Notes: generated by a model not told the origin, from the letters alone. A stretch of DNA of 7,886 bases from Syntrophomonadaceae bacterium (GCA_007130585.1 SLSE01000094.1:1-7886), one strand, 5' to 3'; positions 1 to 6,861 are shown, counted from the first letter of the stretch. Translations and numbers: made by a program.

Positions 1-1
1 C

Positions 2-1273
2 CTGAATATTCTTCCCCCCACCGGTATGGAATTCAGAGTAGATATTCTCTCAATTTACATGGCTCTGCTGTTCGGTTTTTTCAGTGTGGTCCTGGCTGTT
101 TACAGCCTCGGCTATTTTAAAGACAAGGAAGAGGGGAAGGTATATTTCTACTTCCTGATGCCGGTTATTGCCGGGGCGCTGGGAGTTGTATTAAGCGGCA
201 ATATTTTTACCCTGTTCCTGTTTTTTGAGTTCATGTCACTGATGTTCTTCCCGCTGGTGGCTTACAAATCGACCCCTGAAGCATACGCAGCCGGGTTAAA
301 ATTTTTCTTTATGACCATTATAGCGGGAGTTGCTTTTTTCTGGGCCATGGTGATCACCTACAATGCTGCAGGAAATCTCTCGTTCGGGCAGGGCGGACTG
401 ATCTCCACTGCTTCACCGCTGCTCCTGGTTGCCTTCATCTGTTTTTTAATCACATTTGGTATCAAGGCGGCCCTGGTGCCGCTTCATTTCTGGATGCCCG
501 ATGCATACTCGGCGGCTACATCTCCCGCCGCAGCGCTATCTTCGGCAATTATGTTAAAAACAGGAGTCTTCGGCCTGATCAGGGTGTTTCACGATATTTT
601 CGGTCTTCAGTTTTTGCAGGAAGTGGGCTGGAACTACATCCTGCTGGTGTTTTCACTGATCAGCATAGTTTACGGCTCTATCTGCGCATTTTCCCAGGAT
701 GACTTCAACCGCCGGCTGGCTTATTCGGGCGTTGCCCAGGTTGGGTATATGCTGCTGGGGATATCCCTGCTCACCAGCCAGGCCATGGTCGGTACCGTTT
801 ACCACGTGATGGCCCACGCTTTTATGAAGGGCTGCATGTTCTTGTGCGCGGGGGTTATCTATGTTAATACCGGCAAGGTGAAAATCAGTGAAATGAGGGG
901 CGTGGGGATGCAGCTGCCCCTGACTATGTTTGCTTTCACCATAGCTGCTGTAAGCGCGGTGGGGATACCGCCATTCAATGTATTTGTAAGCAAGTGGCAT
1001 ATCGGGTTGGGAGCTTTTGAAGCGGGAATGCCTTTAATAATCGGTATCCTGCTGCTCAGCAGCATACTGAACGCCGCTTACTATTTCCCGATCTCTATCA
1101 ATGCTTTCCTGGGCTGCCGGGAACTTAAAAATATAGAGCTCAAGAGGCTGCGCCTTGAACCTCTGCGCATGGTACCTGTCCTGGTCCTGGCTGTGGGCGC
1201 TTTTGTTTTTACCATGGCTCCGGTGAACTGGCCGTTAAACCTGGCCAGGGCCGTAGCGCAAATGTTTTTTTAG
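2..1273 (+). CDS. MrpD/NuoM-family proton-conducting membrane subunit, 5'-truncated by the window edge (antiporter subunit 1)
   Basis: Polytopic membrane protein of the cation/proton antiporter family shared by Mrp antiporters, complex I and membrane hydrogenases; it would move H+ or Na+ across the cytoplasmic membrane as part of a larger complex. The frame is open to the left edge (eight codons before the ATG at 26). The residues around that ATG (PPTGMEFRVD) align with internal sequence of the next two genes, about 75-85 residues from their starts, and no ribosome binding site precedes it. I therefore treat the gene as partial, with about 65-70 residues missing. Counting from Met26: TM5 glutamate E68 in LFFEFM; broken-helix motif FGIKAALVPLHFWMPDA with K147; K178 in MLKTG; H260, H264 and K268 in the YHVMAHAFMKG helix; K323 in GIPPFNVFVSKW. 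The usual Gly after PPFN is Val here. It ends with a TM helix and PVNWP, as does the next gene. The ion and partner subunits cannot be told from sequence. Confidence 0.9.
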   Translation: MNILPPTGMEFRVDILSIYMALLFGFFSVVLAVYSLGYFKDKEEGKVYFYFLMPVIAGALGVVLSGNIFTLFLFFEFMSLMFFPLVAYKSTPEAYAAGLKFFFMTIIAGVAFFWAMVITYNAAGNLSFGQGGLISTASPLLLVAFICFLITFGIKAALVPLHFWMPDAYSAATSPAAALSSAIMLKTGVFGLIRVFHDIFGLQFLQEVGWNYILLVFSLISIVYGSICAFSQDDFNRRLAYSGVAQVGYMLLGISLLTSQAMVGTVYHVMAHAFMKGCMFLCAGVIYVNTGKVKISEMRGVGMQLPLTMFAFTIAAVSAVGIPPFNVFVSKWHIGLGAFEAGMPLIIGILLLSSILNAAYYFPISINAFLGCRELKNIELKRLRLEPLRMVPVLVLAVGAFVFTMAPVNWPLNLARAVAQMFF

Positions 1274-1325
1274 TTAGTTTTTATAAGCGTAATTATTATT
1301 AAAACGTAAATGTCTGATGCCCTCC

Positions 1326-1330
1326 GGAGG
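1326..1330 (+). promoter_or_regulatory. Ribosome binding site for antiporter subunit 2 (decides GTG start)
   Basis: GGAGG lies 9 nt upstream of the GTG at 1340. It supports that start over the ATG at 1310, which has only AT-rich sequence in front of it. The site is the right half of a perfect palindrome, CCTCCGGAGG (1321-1330), which could slightly mask it. Confidence 0.75.
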
Positions 1331-1339
1331 TGTGTGGAA

Positions 1340-2920
1340 GTGGAGCAAGAAGTAGTCCATAGTTTATTGCCGGCCATAATAATATTTGTGCCCATTTTAG
1401 CAGGGTTCGCCCTGTTCCTGATGCCGGACAGGCTGTCTCCATATAAGGAGCACATTTGTATCGGCGTTACGGGTTTGTTTTTCCTGCTTGTTTTGAGCAT
1501 GTATCCCGCCATCAGGGATGGTAAAATCCTGGTCGGCCTGTTCCAGTATTTTTCTTTTCCGCTGGCCATTACCTTCAAGGTTGACACAATAACTTTTTTT
1601 CTCGGCATTTTCTTCTCTTTCGTCTGGTTTATGACAGCCGTATTTTCTCCGGGGTACATGGGTCACGGACAAAAAAAAGAACGTTATTATGCATTCTTCT
1701 TAATGGCAGAAGGCGGCTGTATGGGAACGATTTTTGCCGGCGATCTCCTGGGCCTCTTTGTGTTTTTTGAATTTATGGCCCTCACCACGTATGTACTTAT
1801 TGCTCATGAAGAAACTCCAATCACCATGTTTGCCGGGGCCAAGTATCTCTATATGACGGTTGCCGGGGGCCTTTGCGTGTTTTTCGGTCTCCTGACCATG
1901 TATTACCTGACCGGTTCAGTTGAATTTACCTGGCCGGGCCTGATTACAGAGCCTTCCACCCTGGCCACGGCGGCATTTATCGCTTTCATGGCCGGGTTTG
2001 GTTTGAAAGCCGGGATGTTTCCCGTCCATGTCTGGCTTCCCGATGCTCACCCGGCGGCTCCTGCCCCTGTCAGCGCCGCACTTTCGGGTATTATGCTTAA
2101 AACCGGTATTTACGGCATGATCAGGGTTACTTTTAACGTTTACAACCCTGAATTTATCCAGGCCATGAACTGGGATACGGTTATGCTGGTGCTGGCCGGA
2201 ATTACAACTCTGCTCGGTTCGGCGATGGCCCTGCTGCAGGATGATTTGAAAAGGCGGCTTGCCTATTCCAGTATTGCCCAGATTGGATACATAATGCTCG
2301 GCATATTCCTTTTAAACGAGCAGGGTATGGCCGGGGGGCTTTACCACCTGTTTACTCACGCTTTTATGAAAGGACTATTATTCCTCTGTGCCGGAGCTAT
2401 CGTAGTCCAGACGGGAATGCGCAACATCAGCCGGATGAAAGGAGTGGGTCTGAAAATGCCTTTCACCATGGTCTTTTTTACGATCGCTTCAGTAACCATG
2501 GTTGGTATACCGCCTTTTAACGGCTTTATCAGCAAGTGGGAATTATCGCTGGCATCGCTGGCGGCCGGGCAGCCGGTATTCGTGGCAATACTGATTGTAA
2601 GCAGCCTTCTTAATGCGGCTTACTATTTTCCGATTGTAATAACCGCATTTTTTGCCTCGGGTGAAGATATCGATCCGGACGAGGCCCATGCTGAAGAACA
2701 TGCCCGTGGTGTTCATGATCACTGTGAAGAACCGGGTGACGGGCACGGCGAACATGACGAACATGGGCCAAAAGACCGGAAATACTGGAAGGAAGCCCCC
2801 TGGCATATGGTTGTCCCAATGGGTATCCTGGCAGTAGGCTGCGTTATTTTTGCCCTGCTGCCTGTAAACTGGCCCTTCGAACTGGCAATTAAGGCGGCAA
2901 ATCTACTGTTCAGCATGTAA
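1340..2920 (+). CDS. MrpD/NuoM-family proton-conducting membrane subunit with a His-rich loop (antiporter subunit 2)
   Basis: Second antiporter-like subunit, 526 aa from the GTG at 1340. I prefer this start to the in-frame ATG at 1310, because GGAGG (1326-1330) sits 9 nt before the GTG whereas nothing resembling a ribosome binding site precedes 1310. The N-terminus then runs straight into a first TM helix. Visible family marks: E144 in VFFEFMALT (TM5), K223 in GFGLKAGMFPVHVWLPDAHPAAPAP, K254 in IMLKTG, H336, H340 and K344 in YHLFTHAFMKG, and K399 in GIPPFNGFISKW. It is the closest relative of the preceding gene: about 42 of 71 residues match by hand alignment over the GVG...PPFN...NAAYYFP region. 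Residues about 441-480 form a hydrophilic insert with seven His, one Cys and many Asp/Glu before the last TM helix. It lies 66 nt after the upstream gene, so cotranscription is likely. Role by family: ion translocation in a multi-subunit membrane complex. Confidence 0.92.
   Translation: MEQEVVHSLLPAIIIFVPILAGFALFLMPDRLSPYKEHICIGVTGLFFLLVLSMYPAIRDGKILVGLFQYFSFPLAITFKVDTITFFLGIFFSFVWFMTAVFSPGYMGHGQKKERYYAFFLMAEGGCMGTIFAGDLLGLFVFFEFMALTTYVLIAHEETPITMFAGAKYLYMTVAGGLCVFFGLLTMYYLTGSVEFTWPGLITEPSTLATAAFIAFMAGFGLKAGMFPVHVWLPDAHPAAPAPVSAALSGIMLKTGIYGMIRVTFNVYNPEFIQAMNWDTVMLVLAGITTLLGSAMALLQDDLKRRLAYSSIAQIGYIMLGIFLLNEQGMAGGLYHLFTHAFMKGLLFLCAGAIVVQTGMRNISRMKGVGLKMPFTMVFFTIASVTMVGIPPFNGFISKWELSLASLAAGQPVFVAILIVSSLLNAAYYFPIVITAFFASGEDIDPDEAHAEEHARGVHDHCEEPGDGHGEHDEHGPKDRKYWKEAPWHMVVPMGILAVGCVIFALLPVNWPFELAIKAANLLFSM
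2660..2779 (+). other. His/Asp/Glu-rich loop inside antiporter subunit 2 (candidate metal-binding segment)
   Basis: About 40 codons encode a strongly hydrophilic stretch with seven histidines between 2687 and 2764 (in contexts such as EEH, VHDH, GHGEHDEHG), one cysteine and many acidic residues. It lies between the NAAYYFPI helix and the final TM helix. The paralogue just upstream has only a short basic linker at this position (ELKNIELKRLRLEP). Similar His-rich loops bind Zn or Ni in ZIP transporters and SlyD; metal binding here is inference. Confidence 0.6.
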
Positions 2921-3033
2921 AGTATACTTCGCAGCACGTAACCCTGGCAGATTTATTTGGTATAACTAAACCTCGGGGAGTTGTTTAAAATCGCAGCCCA
3001 ACCGGCCTATCTAAAAGATCCGCCCCTAGCAAA

Positions 3034-3038
3034 AGGAG
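3034..3038 (+). promoter_or_regulatory. Ribosome binding site for antiporter subunit 3
   Basis: AGGAG lies 7 nt upstream of the ATG at 3046 and only 4 nt from the in-frame TTG at 3043. The spacing favours ATG as the real start, giving 726 rather than 727 residues. Confidence 0.75.
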
Positions 3039-3045
3039 CAGTTTG

Positions 3046-5226
3046 ATGAGCGAAGCAGTAACGGAAAATGCAATAATTTCCGGCCTGCCGCTGGCTATTG
3101 CCATGATCCCCATTCTCAGTGCGGCTCTTGTCCCCCTGGCCGCCCGCTTCGGCGACCGGTACAGAAACCTGCTGATACTGGCGGTAACAGGGCTGGTGCT
3201 GGTTCTATCCGCATATCTTTTAAGATTGGCCTGGCAGGGCGATGTTATAAGCCAGTTCTCTGTCGGATTCGGCGAATTACCCCTTTATTTCCGGGTTGAT
3301 CGTCTTGGGGCCCTTTTTAATATCCTTTCTGCGTTAATCTGGTTTTTGGCCACTGTTTTCTCCCTATCATACATGACCCATGAAAGCAGGCACAACCGCT
3401 ACTATGTCTTCTATATGCTGACCCTGGGCGGCTGTCTCGGTGTTTTCCTGACAGCAGACCTGTTCAGCCTGTTTTTCTTTTTCGAAATGATGTCTATTGC
3501 CTCCTACATGCTGGTTATCCACACCCAGAGCGAAGAAGCCATGAAAGCGGGAAGGCTCTACCTTTATCTCGGCGTGTTCGGAGGGCTTTGCATATTATCG
3601 GCTTCCCTGCTAATCTACTGGTACACGGGGACAGTGGAATTGACGCCGATGCTTGAGCGTTTGCTGCTTATTCCGGCCCGCACCCTGATTGTCATCCTCC
3701 TGGTAATCGGATTCGGCATCAAGGCCGGGATGGTGCCCCTGCACATCTGGCTGCCGAAAGCTCACCCCGTTGCCCCGGCCCCGGCCAGCGCCCTGCTTTC
3801 GGGAATTATGATAAAAACAGGGGCCTACGGTATAGCAAGAGTTACCGGTGTGATGTATACACCCGAGGCGGCTGAAACGGCAGCCCTCTGGTCTTATACC
3901 AGCCAGATAGGGACGGCACTGATCTGGCTTGGTATACTAACAATGTTTACTGCTGCTTTTATGGCCCTTTTCCAGGTCAATGCCAAGCGCATTCTTGCTT
4001 TCAGCAGTGTCAGCCAGATGGGGTATATGATCATGGGCCTGGGCTGCCTGGCCTACCTCGGTTTTGAGGGCCCCATGGCCATGGGCGGCTTTTCCCTGCA
4101 CGTGGTTAACCATGCTTTTTTTAAGGCCGGCATGTTTATGATGGTCGGCGCCATCTACTTTCATACCGGCCAAATTGAAATAAATCGCCTGGGCGGCCTG
4201 TGGCGGGATTTCCCCGTGACCGCGGCTGTATTTCTAATTGCTGCCATGGGTATAGCCGGCATCCCGGGCTTAAATGGATACACCAGCAAAGTTCTCCTGC
4301 ACCACGCCATTGTTGAAGCGTACGAACTGCACGACAGTTATGCCCTTTATCTTGCCGAGCGAATTTTCATGCTTACCGGTGCTATGACCACTGTATATAT
4401 TTTCCGTCTTTTCAGCTCAATATTTTTAGGCAGCAAGCCCGGCGATCTGAAAATAAAAAACAGGGAGCCTTTAAATGAAAGGATAGTCTTTATAACAATC
4501 GGCGCCGTAATCCTCTTTATCGGAACAAATCCTTTCCTGGTGCTGAGAGAACTGGTGGGTCCGGTAGTGCGGGTATTCCCCTATGATGATTACCGGTTCA
4601 ATTATCTGCTCAATACGAATTTTTGGGACAGCCATGACCTTGCGGGCATGGCAGGTATAGTAGCGGTGGCTGCTGTCATATTCTATCTTGGTACCCGCTA
4701 CAACATTTTTACCCGTAAGCTTCCTTACTGGTTTAGCATTGAATACCTGGTATATATGCCGGTTTTAAGCCTGTTTATGTTCCTGTTTACAAGAGGAGGG
4801 CGGGTTGTAGAAGTTTCGGTCGACTCCGCTTATATTAACAGCCCCCGTATGCTCACCTACTACTGCATCTGGGGAAAACTGTTTGATGCGGCAGCAGAAG
4901 GCGTGATCGTGGGCAGTCTCGAACCCCTTAAGAAAGGATCTTTTATCGTAAGTTCATTGGAAAACAGCGGATCCCTGTTCTTCAGGTTGTTGATGATTTT
5001 CTCTGAAGGGTTGAAGAGCATTTATTTCTTGTGGACCACAGCGCTGGAATCATTTTTCAGCGGCTTCAAAAATGTATTTCGCACGGCATTTTATTTCCTT
5101 TTTGATATGGACTATTCTTTCAGGGGCCGCTTCTTTAAAATTGTCAATACATCCAATTTCGAGTATTACCTTTTAATCCTGTTTATACTGCTGATCATTA
5201 TCCTGCTCCTGCAGTTTTTGCTATAG
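3046..5226 (+). CDS. NuoL/HyfB/MrpA-type proton-conducting membrane subunit with long C-terminal extension (antiporter subunit 3)
   Basis: Third antiporter-family protein, 726 aa, clearly longer than its two neighbours (about 490 estimated, and 526). The core has E147 (FFFFEMMS, TM5), K226 in GFGIKAGMVPLHIWLPKA, K257 in IMIKTG, H352, H356 and K360 in HVVNHAFFKAG, and K415 in GIPGLNGYTSKV. The family's usual LPDA after the broken helix reads LPKA here (K238). The core ends near residue 460. Further TM helices follow at about 480-500, 533-553 and 567-585, then a region at about 590-690 with long amphipathic stretches, and a last very hydrophobic helix (705-726). This order resembles the lateral helix plus terminal anchor of NuoL/HyfB. 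I infer that this subunit is the distal, clamp-like member of the ion-pumping module. A 125-nt gap separates it from subunit 2 with no visible terminator, so one operon is likely. Exact subfamily (Mrp, hydrogenase-related or complex I-like) is not decidable without the missing neighbours. Confidence 0.9.
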   Translation: MSEAVTENAIISGLPLAIAMIPILSAALVPLAARFGDRYRNLLILAVTGLVLVLSAYLLRLAWQGDVISQFSVGFGELPLYFRVDRLGALFNILSALIWFLATVFSLSYMTHESRHNRYYVFYMLTLGGCLGVFLTADLFSLFFFFEMMSIASYMLVIHTQSEEAMKAGRLYLYLGVFGGLCILSASLLIYWYTGTVELTPMLERLLLIPARTLIVILLVIGFGIKAGMVPLHIWLPKAHPVAPAPASALLSGIMIKTGAYGIARVTGVMYTPEAAETAALWSYTSQIGTALIWLGILTMFTAAFMALFQVNAKRILAFSSVSQMGYMIMGLGCLAYLGFEGPMAMGGFSLHVVNHAFFKAGMFMMVGAIYFHTGQIEINRLGGLWRDFPVTAAVFLIAAMGIAGIPGLNGYTSKVLLHHAIVEAYELHDSYALYLAERIFMLTGAMTTVYIFRLFSSIFLGSKPGDLKIKNREPLNERIVFITIGAVILFIGTNPFLVLRELVGPVVRVFPYDDYRFNYLLNTNFWDSHDLAGMAGIVAVAAVIFYLGTRYNIFTRKLPYWFSIEYLVYMPVLSLFMFLFTRGGRVVEVSVDSAYINSPRMLTYYCIWGKLFDAAAEGVIVGSLEPLKKGSFIVSSLENSGSLFFRLLMIFSEGLKSIYFLWTTALESFFSGFKNVFRTAFYFLFDMDYSFRGRFFKIVNTSNFEYYLLILFILLIIILLLQFLL

Positions 5227-5246
5227 AAAGTAAAGTTCGGGAAGGT

Positions 5247-5252
5247 TATAAT
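5247..5252 (+). promoter_or_regulatory. Possible -10 box upstream of the MmgE/PrpD gene
   Basis: A perfect TATAAT sits 74 nt before the ATG at 5326, in the AT-rich gap after antiporter subunit 3. No convincing -35 is found at 16-18 nt (TAGAAA at 5224-5229 is poor). No terminator lies between the two genes, so readthrough from the antiporter operon is equally possible. Confidence 0.35.
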
Positions 5253-5325
5253 ATATAAGAGCGGAAAAGCGCATAGTGAAGTTTATAGTTTAATGTAATA
5301 GAGAAGAAAGAAGGGAAGCGGCAAC

Positions 5326-6669
5326 ATGATAGAACAGGATTTAGCAAAGTTTGTAACAGAAACCAGCTACGATACGCTGCCTGAAGAAGTTATTCACCAG
5401 GCCAGGGTCTGCCTGCTTGATTTAGTGGGGGCAGCCTGTGCCGGCGCGGTGGCTCTTCCGGGCCATGTAGTGACTGAAATTATTGAAGAAGCGGGAGGAG
5501 CCCCCCAGGCAGTGTTAATTGGCCGTAAAGAACGGGTTCCCGCGCTATCTGCCGCCCTCGGCAACGGCCTTTATGCTCACGGTCTTGAATTCGATGATCT
5601 GCACCGCCAGTCAATTTTGAGACCCGGTTCGCCAATCATACCTGCCGCCCTGGCGGCGGCAGAAAAAGTCGGCGCTTCAGGTAAAGATTTGATCACGGCC
5701 ATTGTTGTCGGTTACGAAGTCGGGATAAGAATTGCAGAAGCGATGACACCGTCTCACTACCAGTTCTGGCATACAACCGGCACCTGCGGCACTTTTGCGG
5801 CTGCGGTAGCAGCAGGGAAAATATTAAAGCTGAATGAAGAACAGCTTATGCATGCTATCGGTCATGCCGGCACCCAGGCCGCCGGACTTATGGAACTTCA
5901 CTACAGCCCCGAAGGCATGATCAGCAAACCCCTGCACGCCAGTAAAGCGGCCCAGAACGGGCTGTTTTCAGCCATGCTCGCGGCAGGAGGTTACACCAGT
6001 ACCAAAACCATGCTTTCTGGTGAAAAGGGTTTTCTGCGTGTATTTGCCCCGAAAGCAAAAATGGAAAAAATCACGGAAAACCTGGGCGAAAACTATAAAA
6101 TTATGCAGATCAGTTTCCGGCTTTTTGCTTCAACCCGGCATACTCATGCCGGCATAGACCTTGCCCTCCGGCTGCGCGAAAAAGGCATTAAGCCGGAAGA
6201 TATAGAGCTGCTAAGGATCCAGACTTACGGTGTGGCCAGGGACCTGGTTGGCGAACCTTTCCCCGAGACAATCTATGAAGCCAAGTTCAGCCTGCCTTTC
6301 TGTGTTTCAACAGCCCTCGTTTACGGGCACGTCGGAATAGAAGATTTTACCGAAGAACGGCTCCATGACCATACACTGGAAGAACTGATGAGCCACTGTA
6401 CAGTCGAAGTAGATCCCCTTCTCGATGCCCACTATCCTGACAAGTGGGCAGCAAAGTTAAACGTGATCCTGCGCAATGGTACAGTTGTCCATGAACAAAC
6501 CGATTTTCCCCGGGGAGACCCGGAAAATATTGTTTCGCTCGATGAACTGCATACCAAGTTCCGCCGCCTGTCCTCTTTGCTCCTGCCGCCGTCGAAAATA
6601 GAAGCCTGGCTTGATTCGATCAGCAGGGTGGACACTTTTGACAACATCCACGACATGTGGGAGATATAA
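5326..6669 (+). CDS. MmgE/PrpD-family protein (2-methylcitrate dehydratase / cis-aconitate decarboxylase superfamily)
   Basis: Cytoplasmic enzyme of 447 aa, the usual full length for MmgE/PrpD proteins. Known members dehydrate 2-methylcitrate (PrpD), decarboxylate cis-aconitate (CAD/IRG1) or epimerise iminodisuccinate; the substrate here cannot be called. The all-helical N-terminal half shows YAHGLEFDDLH (85-93), GSPIIPAALAAAE, the WHTTGTCGTFAAA motif with H149, and SKPLHASKAAQNGL with K201 and K207. The C-terminal alpha/beta part has RHTHAGID (271-278) and AKFSLPF (319-325). In many relatives the segment before GSP reads HPGSP; here it is RPGSP, so a histidine often found at this pocket position is Arg99. 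No citrate synthase, PrpB or acyl-CoA gene is adjacent, so the methylcitrate cycle is not supported by context. The start is the ATG at 5326, preceded by a modest purine-rich AAGGGAAG. Transcription ends at the terminator at 6723-6747. Confidence 0.9.
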   Translation: MIEQDLAKFVTETSYDTLPEEVIHQARVCLLDLVGAACAGAVALPGHVVTEIIEEAGGAPQAVLIGRKERVPALSAALGNGLYAHGLEFDDLHRQSILRPGSPIIPAALAAAEKVGASGKDLITAIVVGYEVGIRIAEAMTPSHYQFWHTTGTCGTFAAAVAAGKILKLNEEQLMHAIGHAGTQAAGLMELHYSPEGMISKPLHASKAAQNGLFSAMLAAGGYTSTKTMLSGEKGFLRVFAPKAKMEKITENLGENYKIMQISFRLFASTRHTHAGIDLALRLREKGIKPEDIELLRIQTYGVARDLVGEPFPETIYEAKFSLPFCVSTALVYGHVGIEDFTEERLHDHTLEELMSHCTVEVDPLLDAHYPDKWAAKLNVILRNGTVVHEQTDFPRGDPENIVSLDELHTKFRRLSSLLLPPSKIEAWLDSISRVDTFDNIHDMWEI

Positions 6670-6707
6670 ACTGAAAAAATGTAAGTATTTACGCTCGCAT
6701 GTCGTGG
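6648..6707 (+). repeat. 14-bp inverted repeat spanning the end of the MmgE/PrpD gene
   Basis: CCACGACATG (6648-6657) has an exact reverse complement at 6698-6707. Pairing continues inward through four more bases (6658-6661 with 6694-6697, two of them G-U), giving a 14-bp stem with a 32-nt loop. The loop holds a small GTAA/TTAC hairpin (6681-6692). The left arm lies in the last codons of the gene and the right arm lies 16 nt before the terminator stem. It may stabilise the mRNA 3' end; function is unproven. Confidence 0.5.
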
Positions 6708-6812
6708 CGAAAAAAATAAGTTGCGGGGTTTTCAAACCCCGCTTTTTGATACCTGGCTAGGAAACCTGTCTTTTTGTATGTCCAGGATGCTGGGTGATGG
6801 CGAAAAAAATAA
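6701..6812 (+). repeat. Pair of 19-bp direct repeats flanking the terminator
   Basis: GTNNTGGCGAAAAAAATAA occurs at 6701-6719 and 6794-6812. The copies match at 17 of 19 positions, with 15 contiguous identical bases (TGGCGAAAAAAATAA). The copies are 93 bp apart and flank the intrinsic terminator. The first copy overlaps the right arm of the inverted repeat; the second lies just before the possible promoter of the methyltransferase gene. Confidence 0.6.
6723..6747 (+). terminator. Intrinsic transcription terminator after the MmgE/PrpD gene
   Basis: GCGGGGTT / AACCCCGC form an 8-bp GC-rich stem with a 4-nt TTCA loop, immediately followed by TTTTT. It lies 53 nt after the stop codon and separates the upstream genes from the methyltransferase gene. 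Confidence 0.88.
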
Positions 6813-6817
6813 CATAA

Positions 6818-6826
6818 TGATATAAG
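6818..6826 (+). promoter_or_regulatory. Possible extended -10 promoter element for the Dam-type gene
   Basis: TGATATAAG matches an extended -10 (TGn followed by TATAAT-like TATAAG), 35 nt before the ATG at 6862. The -35 position at 17-nt spacing reads TGGCGA, a weak match that lies within the second copy of the A-rich direct repeat. A promoter is expected here because a terminator precedes this gene. Confidence 0.35.
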
Positions 6827-6827
6827 C

Positions 6828-6843
6828 CGGCCGTTAAAGGCCG
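6828..6843 (+). other. Small GC-rich hairpin in the leader of the Dam-type gene
   Basis: CGGCC (6828-6832) and GGCCG (6839-6843) pair around a GTTAAA loop. The hairpin lies 6 nt before the GGAG ribosome binding site (6850-6853) of the methyltransferase gene. It has no T-tract, so it is not a terminator; it might modulate translation initiation. Confidence 0.4.
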
Positions 6844-6861
6844 TAAAATGGAGAAATAGCT

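Noticed and set aside
26..28. ATG as the true start of the first antiporter gene
   Set aside because: The frame is open upstream, there is no ribosome binding site, and the residues on both sides of it align with internal positions of the two paralogues.
1321..1330. CCTCCGGAGG palindrome as an operator
   Set aside because: It is explained by the ribosome binding site and its chance complement; it is too short and unsupported by other copies.
2660..2779. His-rich segment of subunit 2 as a frameshift artefact
   Set aside because: The same frame continues into a clean final TM helix and the PVNWP end shared with the paralogue, so the frame is correct.
2920..2929. AAGTATACTT palindrome after antiporter subunit 2
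   Set aside because: It is only 10 bp, AT-rich and a single copy; it could easily arise by chance and gives no terminator.
2961..2966. TATAAC as a promoter -10 for antiporter subunit 3
   Set aside because: No -35 at any usual spacing and no extended -10; cotranscription is simpler.
3937..4173. Minus-strand open frame inside antiporter subunit 3
   Set aside because: Its His/Lys-rich, low-complexity translation is a shadow of the membrane-protein codons on the plus strand, and it has no recognisable domain or start signal. The same holds for the other antisense frames at 653-1065, 1270-1672, 2543-2937, 6432-6951 and 7276-7512.
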